Positions 36,820 through 48,676 of a stretch of DNA of 64,000 bases are shown in pieces. This DNA comes from JAYPCI01 sp038124645 (GTDB taxonomy: Bacteria > Pseudomonadota > Alphaproteobacteria > Pelagibacterales > Pelagibacteraceae). The stretch is from contig JAYPCI010000003.1 in assembly GCA_038124645.1 (NCBI GenBank), positions 16,302-80,301 on the forward strand, given 5' to 3'. Each line of letters begins with the position of its first letter. Position 1 is the first letter of the stretch. Made by a program: the position numbers and the translations under genes. The notes beneath the pieces are model-generated. The model was not told the DNA's origin and did no database searches. It saw only the letters and a program-made list of their open reading frames with translations.

Positions 36820-37557
36820 ATGAAAGTATCTCTTAAAAAACTTACAAAAAAATTTAAATCAATTGTTGCTGTAAACGAATTGTCTCTTGAAGTTCAAAAA
36901 AATAAAACCATTGGTATCTTAGGACCAAATGGTTGCGGAAAAACAACAACAATCGGAATGATACTTGGCTTAATTAATCCAACTTCCGGATCAGTAGAAA
37001 TTGACGATCAAGATATAAACAAAATAAATCGAAGCGAGATATTAAAGAAAATAAATTTTGCCTCACCTTATATTGAGTTGCCAAAAAAATTAACTGTAAT
37101 GGAAAATCTTGTTGTTTATTCAAAATTGTATGACATACCAAAAAAGGAACAAAGAATTGAAGAACTTGTTACAGATTTAAATTTAACTAAGATAGTATTT
37201 AAAAAGAATGGTGAACTTTCTTCGGGTCAAAAAAACAGAGTAGCACTTGCTAAATCTTTAATTAATAAACCAAAATTATTATTATTAGATGAACCAACTG
37301 CTAGTTTAGATCCAGACGTTGGTGATTATGTAAGAACTTATATTGAAACATATAAAAAGAATAATGAAATAACTTTAATTCTGGCTTCACACAATATGAT
37401 TGAAGTTGAGAGACTCTGCGAAGAAGTAATTATGATGAGAGAAGGGAATATAGTTGATCGAGGTTCTTGCCAAGACTTAATAAAAAAACATGGTAGAAAA
37501 AACTTAGAAGAAACATTTTTAAAAATCGTAAGGGATAAGAAAAATGAATTGGAATAG
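36820..37557 (+). CDS. ABC-2 type transporter, ATP-binding subunit
   Basis: A 245-residue ABC ATPase. Walker A is LGPNGCGKTTTIG near residues 35-47, the signature is LSSGQKNRVALAKSLI near 135, and Walker B is LLLLDEPTASLDPDVG near 155. It overlaps the permease gene by 14 bases, giving a two-component exporter of the NodI/DrrA type. The cargo is unknown. Possible roles include drug, lipid or polysaccharide export; the glycosyltransferase directly downstream favours a glycan or glycolipid. Confidence 0.9.
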   Translation: MKVSLKKLTKKFKSIVAVNELSLEVQKNKTIGILGPNGCGKTTTIGMILGLINPTSGSVEIDDQDINKINRSEILKKINFASPYIELPKKLTVMENLVVYSKLYDIPKKEQRIEELVTDLNLTKIVFKKNGELSSGQKNRVALAKSLINKPKLLLLDEPTASLDPDVGDYVRTYIETYKKNNEITLILASHNMIEVERLCEEVIMMREGNIVDRGSCQDLIKKHGRKNLEETFLKIVRDKKNELE

Positions 37558-38335
37558 AATAAGCGGATTAATATTAAGACATTATTACTTAATTGTGAGT
37601 TCGTTTCCTAGAATTCTTGACTTGATCTATTGGCCAACCATTCAAATATTTTTATGGGGATTTATATCTAAATTTTTTACACTAAATTCTGAATACTACA
37701 GTAATACGGTTGGGGTTATACTAACAGCGGCAATACTGTACGACTTCTTATTTAGATCGAGTATTAGTTATAACATGATGTTTCTAGAAGAAATCTGGAG
37801 CAGGAACTTTACGAATCTATTTATTACTCCATTGAAGCTCAATGAAATTATTGCAGCGTTAACAATAACAGCAATATTCAGAACCATGATTGGATTAGTG
37901 CCAGCAACTTTGTTAGCGGCACCTCTGTTTGGGGTATCAATATTTAAATTAGGTCTACCATTATTTTTATTATTATTAGCTCTTTATATTTTTGGAGTTA
38001 CGCTAGGTCTTTTGGTTACCTCGGGACTTCTAAGATTTGGTCCATCTTTTGAAAATATTGCTTGGGGAAGTTTATTTTTTTTGGCTCCCTTAGGTTGTAT
38101 TTATTATCCTATAGAAATTTTACCTGATTGGTTACAGGTCATAGCAAAAGCTTTGCCATTAGTTCATATTTTTGAAGAAGTTAGAAGTATTTTAATAAAT
38201 AATGTAATTAATTATTATGATACTTTAAAAGCCTTAGTGATATCAATTGCCTATTTAATTGTAGGTATTTCTACTTTTTATTTATCATATGCTGGCGCAA
38301 GAAATAGAGGCGTTCTTATAAACATGGGAGAGTAA
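37544..38335 (+). CDS. ABC-2 type transporter, permease subunit
   Basis: A 263-residue inner-membrane protein with about six transmembrane segments in ABC-2 arrangement (for example MIGLVPATLLAAPLFGVSIF and LPLFLLLLALYIFGVTLGLL). The conserved loop near LAPLGCIYYPIEILPDWLQ matches the ABC-2 signature. The start codon lies inside the ATPase gene, consistent with translational coupling. It works with the ATPase as an exporter of unknown substrate. Confidence 0.88.
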   Translation: MNWNRISGLILRHYYLIVSSFPRILDLIYWPTIQIFLWGFISKFFTLNSEYYSNTVGVILTAAILYDFLFRSSISYNMMFLEEIWSRNFTNLFITPLKLNEIIAALTITAIFRTMIGLVPATLLAAPLFGVSIFKLGLPLFLLLLALYIFGVTLGLLVTSGLLRFGPSFENIAWGSLFFLAPLGCIYYPIEILPDWLQVIAKALPLVHIFEEVRSILINNVINYYDTLKALVISIAYLIVGISTFYLSYAGARNRGVLINMGE

Positions 38336-38339
38336 AAAA

Positions 38340-39155
38340 ATGAAATTGTTTGATTGTTTTATGTATTTTGATGAGGATCTTGTTTTAGATATACGTCTTC
38401 ATACTTTAAATGAGCTAGTTGATAAATTTATCATCGCAGAAGCCACTCTTGATCATGCAGGGAACAATAAAAAACTGAATTTTGATATTAATAATTTCAG
38501 TAAATTTAAAAATAAGATTGAATATATTGTTGTGGAGGATATTCCTAAAGAAGTGGGTCAGTATAAAAAAGGATGGGCAAAAGATCATATTAGAGACCAA
38601 TTCCAAAGAAATGCTTTATCAAGGGGCTACATAGATGCACTAGATAATGACTCAATCATGATTTCAGATATTGATGAAATACCAGATCCTAAAAAAATTC
38701 CAGAATTCGATGAAGGAAATAAATATGCATGCTTTATACAAATGAATTTTCAATCAAAAATAAATCAACTTAATTTAACTGAACCAAATTGGGCTGGGAC
38801 TAAAATTTGTAAAAAAAAGTTTTTAAAATCACCTCAGTGGTTGAGAAATATAAAAACAAGCAAAAGACCTTTTTGGAAATTGTATAAACCTGCACAACCT
38901 CAAATTATTGAAAACGGTGGTTGGCATTTCAGTTTTCTCAAATCACCTAAAGACATAGCAAAAAAGATCAACTCTTTTGCACATCAAGAATTTAACAAAG
39001 AAATCTATAAAAGTGACTCAAATATTAAAGACAAAATAGATAATAAAAGTGATTTATTTGGTCGTGATTATAAATATCAGTCAGTCAAAATTGATGGAAA
39101 ATTTCCAAAATATATTCAAAATAATACTGATAAATTTAAAGATTGGATAAGTTAA
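38340..39155 (+). CDS. family 17 glycosyltransferase (MGAT3-like N-acetylglucosaminyltransferase family)
   Basis: A 271-residue protein resembling GT17. The opening MKLFDCFMYFDEDLVLDIRL, then LNELVDKFIIAEATLDHAG, the acidic SDIDEIPDPKKIPEF near residues 110-125, and GGWHFSFLKSPKDIAKKINS near 195-215 follow the family pattern. Eukaryotic members add bisecting GlcNAc; bacterial members are mostly uncharacterised and tend to occur in surface-glycan loci. It begins 4 bases after the ABC permease and ends 3 bases before the tRNA-Arg 3' end (CCA), so it may belong to a small cargo region next to that tRNA. Confidence 0.8.
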   Translation: MKLFDCFMYFDEDLVLDIRLHTLNELVDKFIIAEATLDHAGNNKKLNFDINNFSKFKNKIEYIVVEDIPKEVGQYKKGWAKDHIRDQFQRNALSRGYIDALDNDSIMISDIDEIPDPKKIPEFDEGNKYACFIQMNFQSKINQLNLTEPNWAGTKICKKKFLKSPQWLRNIKTSKRPFWKLYKPAQPQIIENGGWHFSFLKSPKDIAKKINSFAHQEFNKEIYKSDSNIKDKIDNKSDLFGRDYKYQSVKIDGKFPKYIQNNTDKFKDWIS

Positions 39156-39158
39156 AGT

Positions 39159-39235
39159 TGGTGCGCCCGGAAGGAGTCGAACCCTCAACCTTCTGATCCG
39201 AAGTCAGACGCTCTATCCAGTTGAGCTACAAGCGC
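39159..39235 (-). tRNA. tRNA-Arg (anticodon TCG)
   Basis: A 77-base tRNA including an encoded CCA. The acceptor stem GCGCTTG/CGGGCGC has two G-U pairs. The anticodon stem TCTGA/TCAGA encloses loop CTTCGGA, giving anticodon TCG (reads CGA and probably other CGN codons). D-loop and T-loop (GGTTCGACTCC) are normal. Confidence 0.93.
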
Positions 39236-39257
39236 AATCACTATATTCTAATAAAAT

Positions 39258-40235
39258 ATGAGCACTTTTACAACTGAATTACTTGTTCAAGAAGAAGACA
39301 TTGGAAAAAGGTTAGATATATTTTTACATAAAAATTTAAAACCTTACTCTAGATCATTTATAAAAAAAATTATTAATGATAACGGTGTTAAAATAAATGA
39401 AAAATATGAGAATGCTCAGTCTTATAAAGTAAAACCAAAAGATTTGATTCAAATTTCGTTTGTTGAAAAAGAGATTAATCTCATTCCAAAGAAAATTAAA
39501 TTAGATATCATATATGAAGATGAAGATTTAATAGTCATAAACAAACAAACGGGTGTATCTGTCCACCCTGGTGCTGGAGATTTTGAAAATACTATTGCAA
39601 ATGGACTCGCCTTCAGATTTAAAGAACTATCTAATTTAAACGGCAAACTAAGACCGGGCATAGTACATAGACTAGATAAAGATACTACTGGATTATTACT
39701 GGTAGCAAAAAATAATAATACACATGCACAACTTGCGGAACAGTTTGAGAAGCATTCGATTATAAGAACTTATTGGGCTTTAGTCTGGGGAAATCCTAGA
39801 CCACTTAATTCCAGAATTGAAACTTTGATAGTTAGAAGTAATAGAAATAGACAAATGATGATGGTCAGTGAAAATAAAGGTAAAAAAGCCATTACTAATT
39901 ATAAAACTTTAGAGGTATTTAATAATCAAAATATTCCTAGAATAAGCTTAATTGAGTGTCAGTTAGAAACTGGAAGAACTCACCAAATAAGAGTTCACAT
40001 GAAATATAAAAAAAATTCAATAGTTGGTGATCAAATTTACGGAAAAAAATTACCTAAGTTTAAAAATATTGATAAAAATTTAGACAAAATATTAAAAGGT
40101 ATAAATCGTCAAATGTTACATGCAAAATCTATAAGTTTTTTTCACCCGATTAGAAAAGAAAATTTAAGTTTTGACACAAAATTACCAAAAGATATGAATA
40201 ATTTAATAAATATGTTAAAAACCAAATCTAAATAA
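39258..40235 (+). CDS. rluD: 23S rRNA pseudouridine synthase, RluD/RluC family
   Basis: A 325-residue RluA-family pseudouridine synthase. The N-terminal S4 RNA-binding domain covers residues 15-75 (GKRLDIFLHKNLKPYSRSFI), and the catalytic Asp is in GIVHRLDKDTTGLLLVAKN near residues 135-150. The later ECQLETGRTHQIRVHMKY block is diagnostic. An S4-bearing RluA protein next to rpoH matches RluD in many proteobacteria, so modification of 23S positions 1911/1915/1917 is the likely job. It is 10 bases upstream of rpoH. Confidence 0.9.
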   Translation: MSTFTTELLVQEEDIGKRLDIFLHKNLKPYSRSFIKKIINDNGVKINEKYENAQSYKVKPKDLIQISFVEKEINLIPKKIKLDIIYEDEDLIVINKQTGVSVHPGAGDFENTIANGLAFRFKELSNLNGKLRPGIVHRLDKDTTGLLLVAKNNNTHAQLAEQFEKHSIIRTYWALVWGNPRPLNSRIETLIVRSNRNRQMMMVSENKGKKAITNYKTLEVFNNQNIPRISLIECQLETGRTHQIRVHMKYKKNSIVGDQIYGKKLPKFKNIDKNLDKILKGINRQMLHAKSISFFHPIRKENLSFDTKLPKDMNNLINMLKTKSK

Positions 40236-40245
40236 AGTTTAGTTT

Positions 40246-41139
40246 ATGGCTAAAGAATTTACAAAATTACCAATTATTTCTTCTGAGGGAGGATTATCCT
40301 TGTATCTGGCTCAAATAAAAAAATTTCCCATGCTGGATGCTGAACAAGAATATGACTTAGCAAAAAGTTGGAGGGAACAAGGTAATATTAACGCTGCTCA
40401 TAAATTAGTTACCAGCCATTTAAGATTAGTTGCCAAAATTGCCATGGGTTATAGAGGTTATGGATTGCCTGTTAATGAATTAATTTCTGAAGGTAATATT
40501 GGATTAATGCAGGCGGTTAAGAAATTTGATCCGGATAAAGGTTTTAGACTAGCAACCTATGCAATGTGGTGGATTAAAGCTGCGATACAAGAATACATAT
40601 TAAGATCTTGGAGTCTGGTAAAAATGGGAACAACTGCCGCACAAAAAAAACTATTTTTTAATTTACGAAAAATTAAAAATCAAATTGCTCCTAATCAAGA
40701 AGGTGACTTAAGAAACGAACAAGTTAAAGAAATTTCAAAAAGATTAGATGTAGAGGATGAGGAAGTTATCAATATGAATCGAAGAATGATGGGACAGGAA
40801 AAATCATTGAACGACCCTATTAAACAAGGAGAGGGAGAAGAATGGCAAGACTGGCTAGTAGATGAAGGCATGGATCAAGAACTTTCTACACTACAAAACC
40901 AAGAATTAGAGGAAAAAAGAGATCTTTTAAAAGATGCTATTGAAATTTTAAATGACAGAGAAAAAGAAATAATCAATTTAAGACGATTAACCGATGAACC
41001 GGCAACATTGGAAGAACTAAGTAAAAAATATAAAATTAGTCGAGAACGTGTAAGACAGATTGAAAATAAAGCATTTGAAAAACTTCAAAAGTCTATGTTG
41101 AATTCAAGTAAATCTAAAAATTTATTGCCCGCAAAATAA
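40246..41139 (+). CDS. rpoH: RNA polymerase heat-shock sigma factor sigma-32
   Basis: A 297-residue group 3 sigma factor. Region 1.2 is GLSLYLAQIKKFPMLDAEQEYDLAKSWR, region 2 has LVAKIAMGYRGYGLPVNELISEG and the -10 recognition helix FRLATYAMWWIKAAIQEYIL, and the RpoH box AAQKKLFFNLRK lies near residue 130. Region 4 ends with YKISRERVRQIENKAF. The RpoH box sets it apart from sigma-70. Streamlined marine genomes carry few sigma factors, making this one of the main alternatives. It converges on purA with a 4-base gap. Confidence 0.96.
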   Translation: MAKEFTKLPIISSEGGLSLYLAQIKKFPMLDAEQEYDLAKSWREQGNINAAHKLVTSHLRLVAKIAMGYRGYGLPVNELISEGNIGLMQAVKKFDPDKGFRLATYAMWWIKAAIQEYILRSWSLVKMGTTAAQKKLFFNLRKIKNQIAPNQEGDLRNEQVKEISKRLDVEDEEVINMNRRMMGQEKSLNDPIKQGEGEEWQDWLVDEGMDQELSTLQNQELEEKRDLLKDAIEILNDREKEIINLRRLTDEPATLEELSKKYKISRERVRQIENKAFEKLQKSMLNSSKSKNLLPAK

Positions 41140-41143
41140 TTTG

Positions 41144-43248
<2,105 letters not shown>

Positions 43249-44580
43249 TTAATTTATAGTTTTTTTGATGATTTGGATGCACCGTAGAAGTAATTTTTTA
43301 TTTTCTGACTCACCCATTATTCTGATTTTAGACTCTGTGCCTGAAGCTCTTACTAGCATTCTTCCTTGTCCTTTTATTAATTGATTACTTTTTTTAATAG
43401 CTTGTTTACATTTTGATGAGTTAATAATCTTCTTATCTTTTACATTAATATTTTCAAGTTTCTGTGGGACAGGCTCAAATATTTTAAAAAGTTTGCTTGC
43501 TTTAATTCCTTTTCTAAGAGAGTAAAGAACTTCTAAAGCCACAAGTAAACCATCTCCTGTAGTGGCAAATTTTCCTAAAATAATATGACCCGATTGTTCG
43601 CCGCCTAAGTTAAAATTATATTTTTTCATAACTTCTTTTACATATCTATCGCCAACGTTAGATCTTAAAAATTTAATCCTATGTTTTTTTAAATATTTTT
43701 CTAATCCAAAATTGGACATTAGAGTTCCAACAACCCCTCCCTTGAGTATCTTTTTCCTTTTCCATCTAGTAGCTAGCATTGCTATGATGTTATCACCATC
43801 AATGATTTCCCCTTTTTCATCGCACATAATAACTCTGTCAGCATCGCCATCTAGTGCAATACCAATATTAGCTTTATATTTTTTGACAGCCTTTTGAATA
43901 TTTTGTGGAAAAGTTGAACCGCAGTTTGAATTAATATTAAGTCCATTAGGTTTGACGGCTAAAGTTATAACTTTGGCACCTAAAGATGAAAATAATTTTG
44001 GTCCCGCTTTGTATCCTGCACCATTAGCGCAGTCTAAGACAATCTTTAATTTTTTCAGATTAAATTTTTTAGGAAAATTTTTTTTTAAAATATCAATATA
44101 AAAATCATTTCCATTTTCTAATCTTTTGACTCTACCTAATTTATTAGAATTAATTAAATTTTTTTGAGTTTTTGTATCAATTAATTTTTCAATTTTTTTT
44201 TCAATTTTATCTGAGAGTTTTAAACCATCTGGTCCAAATAATTTCATACCGTTGTCATGATAAGGATTGTGTGAAGCTGTTATCATTACTCCCATATTTG
44301 CTTTCATGAGTTTAGTAATCATGGCTAATGCATTTGTAGGTATTGGACCAAAGGTAAAAACATGCATACCCGCAGAGGTTAAGCCTGAAACTAAAGCTGG
44401 CTCTAAAGAATAACCAGATAATCGAGTATCTTTTGCTATAACTGCTACTTGTTTAGACTTTTTTTTGTTTGTGAAATAATTACCTGCAGCTAAACCAAAC
44501 TTAAAAAACATTTCTCCGTTTATGTTTCCCTGATTTACTTTGCCTCTTATCCCGTCAGTACCAAAATATTTTTTTTTCAT
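43249..44580 (-). CDS. glmM: phosphoglucosamine mutase
   Basis: A 443-residue alpha-phosphohexomutase converting glucosamine-6-phosphate to glucosamine-1-phosphate for peptidoglycan and LPS. The start KYFGTDGIRGKVNQG, the phosphoserine loop GVMITASHNPYHDNGMKLFG near residue 100, the metal site ALDGDADRVIMCDEKG near 240, and the sugar loop GGEQSGHIILG near 325 are clear. The folP-glmM arrangement next to ftsH is widespread. It overlaps folP by 4 bases. Confidence 0.96.
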   Translation of the reverse strand: MKKKYFGTDGIRGKVNQGNINGEMFFKFGLAAGNYFTNKKKSKQVAVIAKDTRLSGYSLEPALVSGLTSAGMHVFTFGPIPTNALAMITKLMKANMGVMITASHNPYHDNGMKLFGPDGLKLSDKIEKKIEKLIDTKTQKNLINSNKLGRVKRLENGNDFYIDILKKNFPKKFNLKKLKIVLDCANGAGYKAGPKLFSSLGAKVITLAVKPNGLNINSNCGSTFPQNIQKAVKKYKANIGIALDGDADRVIMCDEKGEIIDGDNIIAMLATRWKRKKILKGGVVGTLMSNFGLEKYLKKHRIKFLRSNVGDRYVKEVMKKYNFNLGGEQSGHIILGKFATTGDGLLVALEVLYSLRKGIKASKLFKIFEPVPQKLENINVKDKKIINSSKCKQAIKKSNQLIKGQGRMLVRASGTESKIRIMGESENKKLLLRCIQIIKKTIN

Positions 44581-45653
44581 ATGCTTAATAAATTTTTAAA
44601 AACAATAGTTGCTTGCTTAATTTCTTTGACCTCATGCACTCTTACTATTTGAACACCGTGCATCATAGCATGAACTACAGAAGCCACGGTGCCGCCCATT
44701 CTTAATTTAGTATCATATTTTCCACTTAAATGGTTTATAAACCTTTTTTTAGATGTTCCAACTAATACAGGAAATCCAAGCGAATGAAAAATTGAAACTT
44801 CTGATAATAGCTTCAAATTATGTTTCAAATTTTTTCCAAAACCAATACCTGGATCTAAAATTATTTTTTCCTTAAATTTAACATTTTTTAAATCGCTTTT
44901 AATTTTGTCCTCAAAAAAATCATAAATTTCTAGTAAAACATTTTGATATTTTGGATTTATTTGCATGGTGTTTGGGCTCCCTTGCATATGATGGACTATT
45001 TTCCAAACATTATGATTTTTAAATGTATTTATTGAATTTGAATCATAATTGAATCCTGAAACATCATTGATAATATCAGCATTGTATTTTAATGCTTTGC
45101 TCATAACTTCTGACTTTCTGGTATCAACAGATAAAATACTTTTTTTATATTTTTTTTTAAAACTTTTTACTAAAAATTCTACTCTTTGCCATTCAATGTC
45201 TGGACGAATTGTTTTTGATCCTGGTCGAGTTGACTCTCCACCAACATCGATAATATCTGCTCCACTATCGACAAGTTCCTTAACTCTTAAAAATGCTTTT
45301 TTACGTGAATTATATTTACCACCATCAGAAAAACTATCTGGGGTTAAATTCAAAATTCCCATTATTAGTGGATTGAATGAATTATCTTTTTTTAAATTAA
45401 AAAGTTTTCTTTTTTTGCAAATATTTTTTAAATTTTGTAAAACTTTTTTTTTAATCTCATTCGGCAGAGAATTGATGTTTTCTATTTTGATAATTTGTGT
45501 TTTTATTTTTTTATTAACTCTTTTTATTAAATCAATTGACGTAAAAGCTATATTTTTATTACCACAAAGAGGTTTTGCCCTTTTTTTTTTAATAAATGAT
45601 TGTGCTTGTTTCCCATAAATGAAATTACACGGTCTTGTGTAATATTTGATCAT
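44577..45653 (-). CDS. folP: dihydropteroate synthase with N-terminal extension
   Basis: Joins the pterin diphosphate with p-aminobenzoate to give dihydropteroate. The catalytic domain begins near residue 95 with IMGILNLTPDSFSDGGKY and continues with DIIDVGGESTRPGS, SVDTRKSEV, DIINDVSGF and LDPGIGFGKNLKHN; SKKRFI and VRVHEV close it. At 358 residues it is some 80 longer than E. coli FolP because of a Lys-rich N-terminal stretch of about 95 residues. Similar extended forms occur in other alphaproteobacteria as far as I recall. It lies 8 bases after ftsH. Confidence 0.93.
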   Translation of the reverse strand: MIKYYTRPCNFIYGKQAQSFIKKKRAKPLCGNKNIAFTSIDLIKRVNKKIKTQIIKIENINSLPNEIKKKVLQNLKNICKKRKLFNLKKDNSFNPLIMGILNLTPDSFSDGGKYNSRKKAFLRVKELVDSGADIIDVGGESTRPGSKTIRPDIEWQRVEFLVKSFKKKYKKSILSVDTRKSEVMSKALKYNADIINDVSGFNYDSNSINTFKNHNVWKIVHHMQGSPNTMQINPKYQNVLLEIYDFFEDKIKSDLKNVKFKEKIILDPGIGFGKNLKHNLKLLSEVSIFHSLGFPVLVGTSKKRFINHLSGKYDTKLRMGGTVASVVHAMMHGVQIVRVHEVKEIKQATIVFKNLLSI

Positions 45654-45661
45654 TTAAAGGT

Positions 45662-47563
45662 TTAAATTGCAGGTTTTGGCTTTAGACCTAAGCCCTCTAG
45701 AACTGAGGTTTCACTTGTTTTATCTTCTTCATCAAGTTTTCTTGATGGATATTGATTCTTTGTCAATAAGTTAAGAATTTCGTCTCCGCTAAGTGTTTCA
45801 TAAACCAAAAGAGCTTTTGCAAGTTTGTGTAAATCATCGATCTTATTAGTTAAAATTTCTTTAGCTTTGTTGTAACCCTCATCAATTAATTTTCTAATTT
45901 CTGTGTCAACTTTTTTAGTCATCTCCTCAGACATATTCTGTTGTCTAGCGATAGACCTGCCTAGAAATACCTCTTCTTCATTTTCTCCATATTCCATTGG
46001 GCCTAGATCTTCGCTCATTCCATATTTTGTCACCATTGCTCTAGCTATTCTAGTTGCCTGACTGATGTCTGAACCAGCTCCACCGCCAGCACCAGTGGTA
46101 ATATTTTCTTTTCCAAAAATTAATTCTTCGGCAACTCTACCACCAAAACATTGAGCTAATCTGGCTTTCAATTCTTTGATTGTTTGTTGGTATTTGTCTC
46201 TTTCAGGTAAATTCATTACCATTCCTAAAGCTCTACCTCTTGGTATTATTGTAGCTTTGTGAATTGGGTCAGCATCTTTTAAATTAAATGAAACTATTGC
46301 ATGCCCGCCTTCATGGTAAGCTGTCAATTTTTTCTCATCTTCCGTCATAACCATTGATTTTCTTTCAGCACCCATCATGACTTTATCTTTTGCCTCTTCA
46401 ACATCTTCCATAGTCACTACTCGTTTATTCTTTCTTGCTGCTAATAGTGCTGACTCATTTATAAGATTCGCTAAGTCTGCACCCGAAAATCCTGGCGTTC
46501 CTCTGGCAACTGTTCTTAATTTAACATCTGGTCCAAGGTTAATTTTTTTAGCATGAACTTTTAGTATGGCTTCCCTACCTATTAGATCTGGGTTAGGTAC
46601 AACTACTTGCCTATCAAATCTTCCAGGTCTAAGTAGAGCTGGATCGAGCACATCAGGTCTGTTAGTAGCTGCAATTAAGATTATACCTTCGTTAGTGTCA
46701 AATCCATCCATCTCAACTAACAACTGGTTTAATGTTTGCTCTCTCTCATCATTTCCACCACCAAGTCCGGCTCCTCTACTTCTTCCGACGGCATCGATCT
46801 CATCAATAAAGATTATACATGGAGCATGTTTTTTTCCTTGCTCAAACATATCTCTTACTCTTGAAGCTCCAACGCCCACAAACATTTCAACAAAGTCAGA
46901 CCCAGAAATAGAAAAAAATGGCACGTTGGCTTCACCTGCAATTGCTTTTGCCAAAAGTGTTTTACCAGTTCCTGGAGGGCCAACTAATAGTGCACCTTTT
47001 GGAATCTTTCCACCTAATCTACTAAATTTTCTTGGATCTTTTAAAAATTCAACTATTTCTTCTAATTCTTCTTTTGCTTCCTCAACCCCAGCGACATCAT
47101 TAAAAGTTACCTTATTTTTAGACTCGTTTAAAAGCTTTGCTTTTGATCTTCCAAAGCCCATAGCTCCACCTTTACCACCTTGCATTTGCCGCATGAAAAA
47201 TATCCAAACTCCAATTAATAGTAACATTGGGAACCACGAAAGTAATATACCTAACAGAGATGGCATTTTTTCCTCGATTGGAACAACAGTTATACCAACT
47301 CCTTTGTTAGACAATTTTTCAACTAAGTTAGGATAGTTAGGAGTATAAGTGCTAAATACAGTTCCATCAGACAATTTACCCTTGATAGTATTTCCTTGTA
47401 TCTCAACATCAATGACTCTACCATTATCTACTTCCTCCAAAAACTTAGAAAAATTTATTTCATTATTTGCAAACTTCATTTTTTCAGGATTTTGAAATAA
47501 ATTGAATAGCCCAACAGATATCAGGACTATGAAGACCCACATGATGAGATTTTTAAAATTCAT
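45662..47563 (-). CDS. ftsH: ATP-dependent zinc metalloprotease FtsH
   Basis: A 633-residue membrane AAA+ protease for quality control and for turnover of RpoH and LpxC in many bacteria. Two transmembrane segments (residues about 5-25 and 100-125) flank a periplasmic domain. The Walker A is [14 protein letters not shown] near residue 200, Walker [13 protein letters not shown], the second region of homology [21 protein letters not shown], and the zinc motif HEGGH near 415. The presence of rpoH at 40 kb fits the usual FtsH-RpoH circuit. It is followed by folP as in other bacteria. Confidence 0.98.
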   Translation of the reverse strand: MNFKNLIMWVFIVLISVGLFNLFQNPEKMKFANNEINFSKFLEEVDNGRVIDVEIQGNTIKGKLSDGTVFSTYTPNYPNLVEKLSNKGVGITVVPIEEKMPSLLGILLSWFPMLLLIGVWIFFMRQMQGGKGGAMGFGRSKAKLLNESKNKVTFNDVAGVEEAKEELEEIVEFLKDPRKFSRLGGKIPKGALLVGPPGTGKTLLAKAIAGEANVPFFSISGSDFVEMFVGVGASRVRDMFEQGKKHAPCIIFIDEIDAVGRSRGAGLGGGNDEREQTLNQLLVEMDGFDTNEGIILIAATNRPDVLDPALLRPGRFDRQVVVPNPDLIGREAILKVHAKKINLGPDVKLRTVARGTPGFSGADLANLINESALLAARKNKRVVTMEDVEEAKDKVMMGAERKSMVMTEDEKKLTAYHEGGHAIVSFNLKDADPIHKATIIPRGRALGMVMNLPERDKYQQTIKELKARLAQCFGGRVAEELIFGKENITTGAGGGAGSDISQATRIARAMVTKYGMSEDLGPMEYGENEEEVFLGRSIARQQNMSEEMTKKVDTEIRKLIDEGYNKAKEILTNKIDDLHKLAKALLVYETLSGDEILNLLTKNQYPSRKLDEEDKTSETSVLEGLGLKPKPAI

Positions 47564-47647
47564 ACTCTTTATATTTATGCACTATATTTTATTAATCAAG
47601 CTTTGAATATAAAGAAAATTTGTCGAAAAAAAGACTTTTTTTATGTT

Positions 47648-48676
47648 TTAGGCACATTTAGAAACTTCTAAGTTAGAAGTTTTGTCACAGGAGATTGTAC
47701 AACCACCCAATATATAATTATGCAGTGTTCTTTTATCAATTATTTTAATCAAATTTTGAATTTTTTTAGCTCTAGGAGGATAATAATTTTTTGATGTATC
47801 TTTTAGTGTTTTCGAAATCACTTTAATTAAAATTTCATCCGGATATTTTTTAAGTTTTTTCATAGATATAATCTTCTTGTGTCTATACCTTTTTACACAT
47901 TTCTTTTCTGCTTCAAGTTCAATTGTATTTAAAATTAAATTAGCAGAATTAATATTCTCTATAGATTTATTTATATTTTCTAAATTGATGCCTGAAAGTT
48001 CAAGATATTTTGTAATTTTTCTAATTTTTGTTCGTAAAAATTTTGTATCCTTATTACTTGGATCATTGACTGGTTTGACAAAATATTTCTTAGCTAGACT
48101 AACCAGGTCACTTTTAAAAATTTTCAAAAATGGTCTGATTAAGTAAATTTTATCACCTATTTTAGTTTTTTCTTGCATAGCAGAAAGCCCCCTGATACCA
48201 CTTCCCCGTGATAATCGAATTAAAAAAGTCTCTATTTGATCATTTTTATGATGGGCAGTTAATAAGAAATTGAGTGAATTTTTTTTGCAATAATTAGATA
48301 AAAGTTCATATCGAATATTTCTTGCCTCCTGTTGAATACTTTTTTTAATTGCTTTAGGATTGTTCAAAATTTTTGCATTTACACCAATTTTTTTTAAAAT
48401 TTTTTTTACATATAAAGCTTCAGTTTTTGAATTTTTTCTAATTTTATGATCTACAATTAAGTAATGTGGTTGTGATTTATAATTTTCTCTTAAATAATAA
48501 ACTTGACTTAAATAAGCTAAAGCCAGACTGTCCGGACCACCAGAAATAGCGATAGCAAAATTTTTATTTTTGAGATTCTTTTTTAAAACTTTACTAAAAT
48601 TTAAATATATTTTTTCGGCTTGTTTGTTTAGTTTAAGAAAACTAGGCGTTTGGACATTTAAATCTTTTCTCTTCAT
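47648..48676 (-). CDS. tilS: tRNA(Ile)-lysidine synthetase
   Basis: A 342-residue N-type ATP pyrophosphatase that modifies C34 of tRNA-Ile(CAU) to lysidine. The PP-loop SGGPDSLALAYLS lies near residues 45-57, and HHKNDQIETFLIRLSRGSGIRGLSAM near 145-170 is diagnostic. It lacks most of the long C-terminal domains of E. coli TilS, as is common in compact genomes. The ATG overlaps the end of cpoB by 35 bases, an unusually long overlap; no later Met precedes the PP-loop, so this start is preferred. Confidence 0.93.
   Translation of the reverse strand: MKRKDLNVQTPSFLKLNKQAEKIYLNFSKVLKKNLKNKNFAIAISGGPDSLALAYLSQVYYLRENYKSQPHYLIVDHKIRKNSKTEALYVKKILKKIGVNAKILNNPKAIKKSIQQEARNIRYELLSNYCKKNSLNFLLTAHHKNDQIETFLIRLSRGSGIRGLSAMQEKTKIGDKIYLIRPFLKIFKSDLVSLAKKYFVKPVNDPSNKDTKFLRTKIRKITKYLELSGINLENINKSIENINSANLILNTIELEAEKKCVKRYRHKKIISMKKLKKYPDEILIKVISKTLKDTSKNYYPPRAKKIQNLIKIIDKRTLHNYILGGCTISCDKTSNLEVSKCA

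Noticed and set aside
45049..45618. A 189-codon open frame antisense to folP
   Set aside because: Shadow of a conserved gene; composition and lack of start context give no support.
46566..47336. A 256-codon open frame antisense to ftsH
   Set aside because: It mirrors the codons of a strongly conserved gene, is rich in Ser/Pro as expected of a shadow frame, and has no family features.
47618..47642. A hairpin-like A7-GAC-T7 run between tilS and ftsH as a terminator
   Set aside because: The stem would be only A-U pairs around a 3-base loop and is too weak to call.
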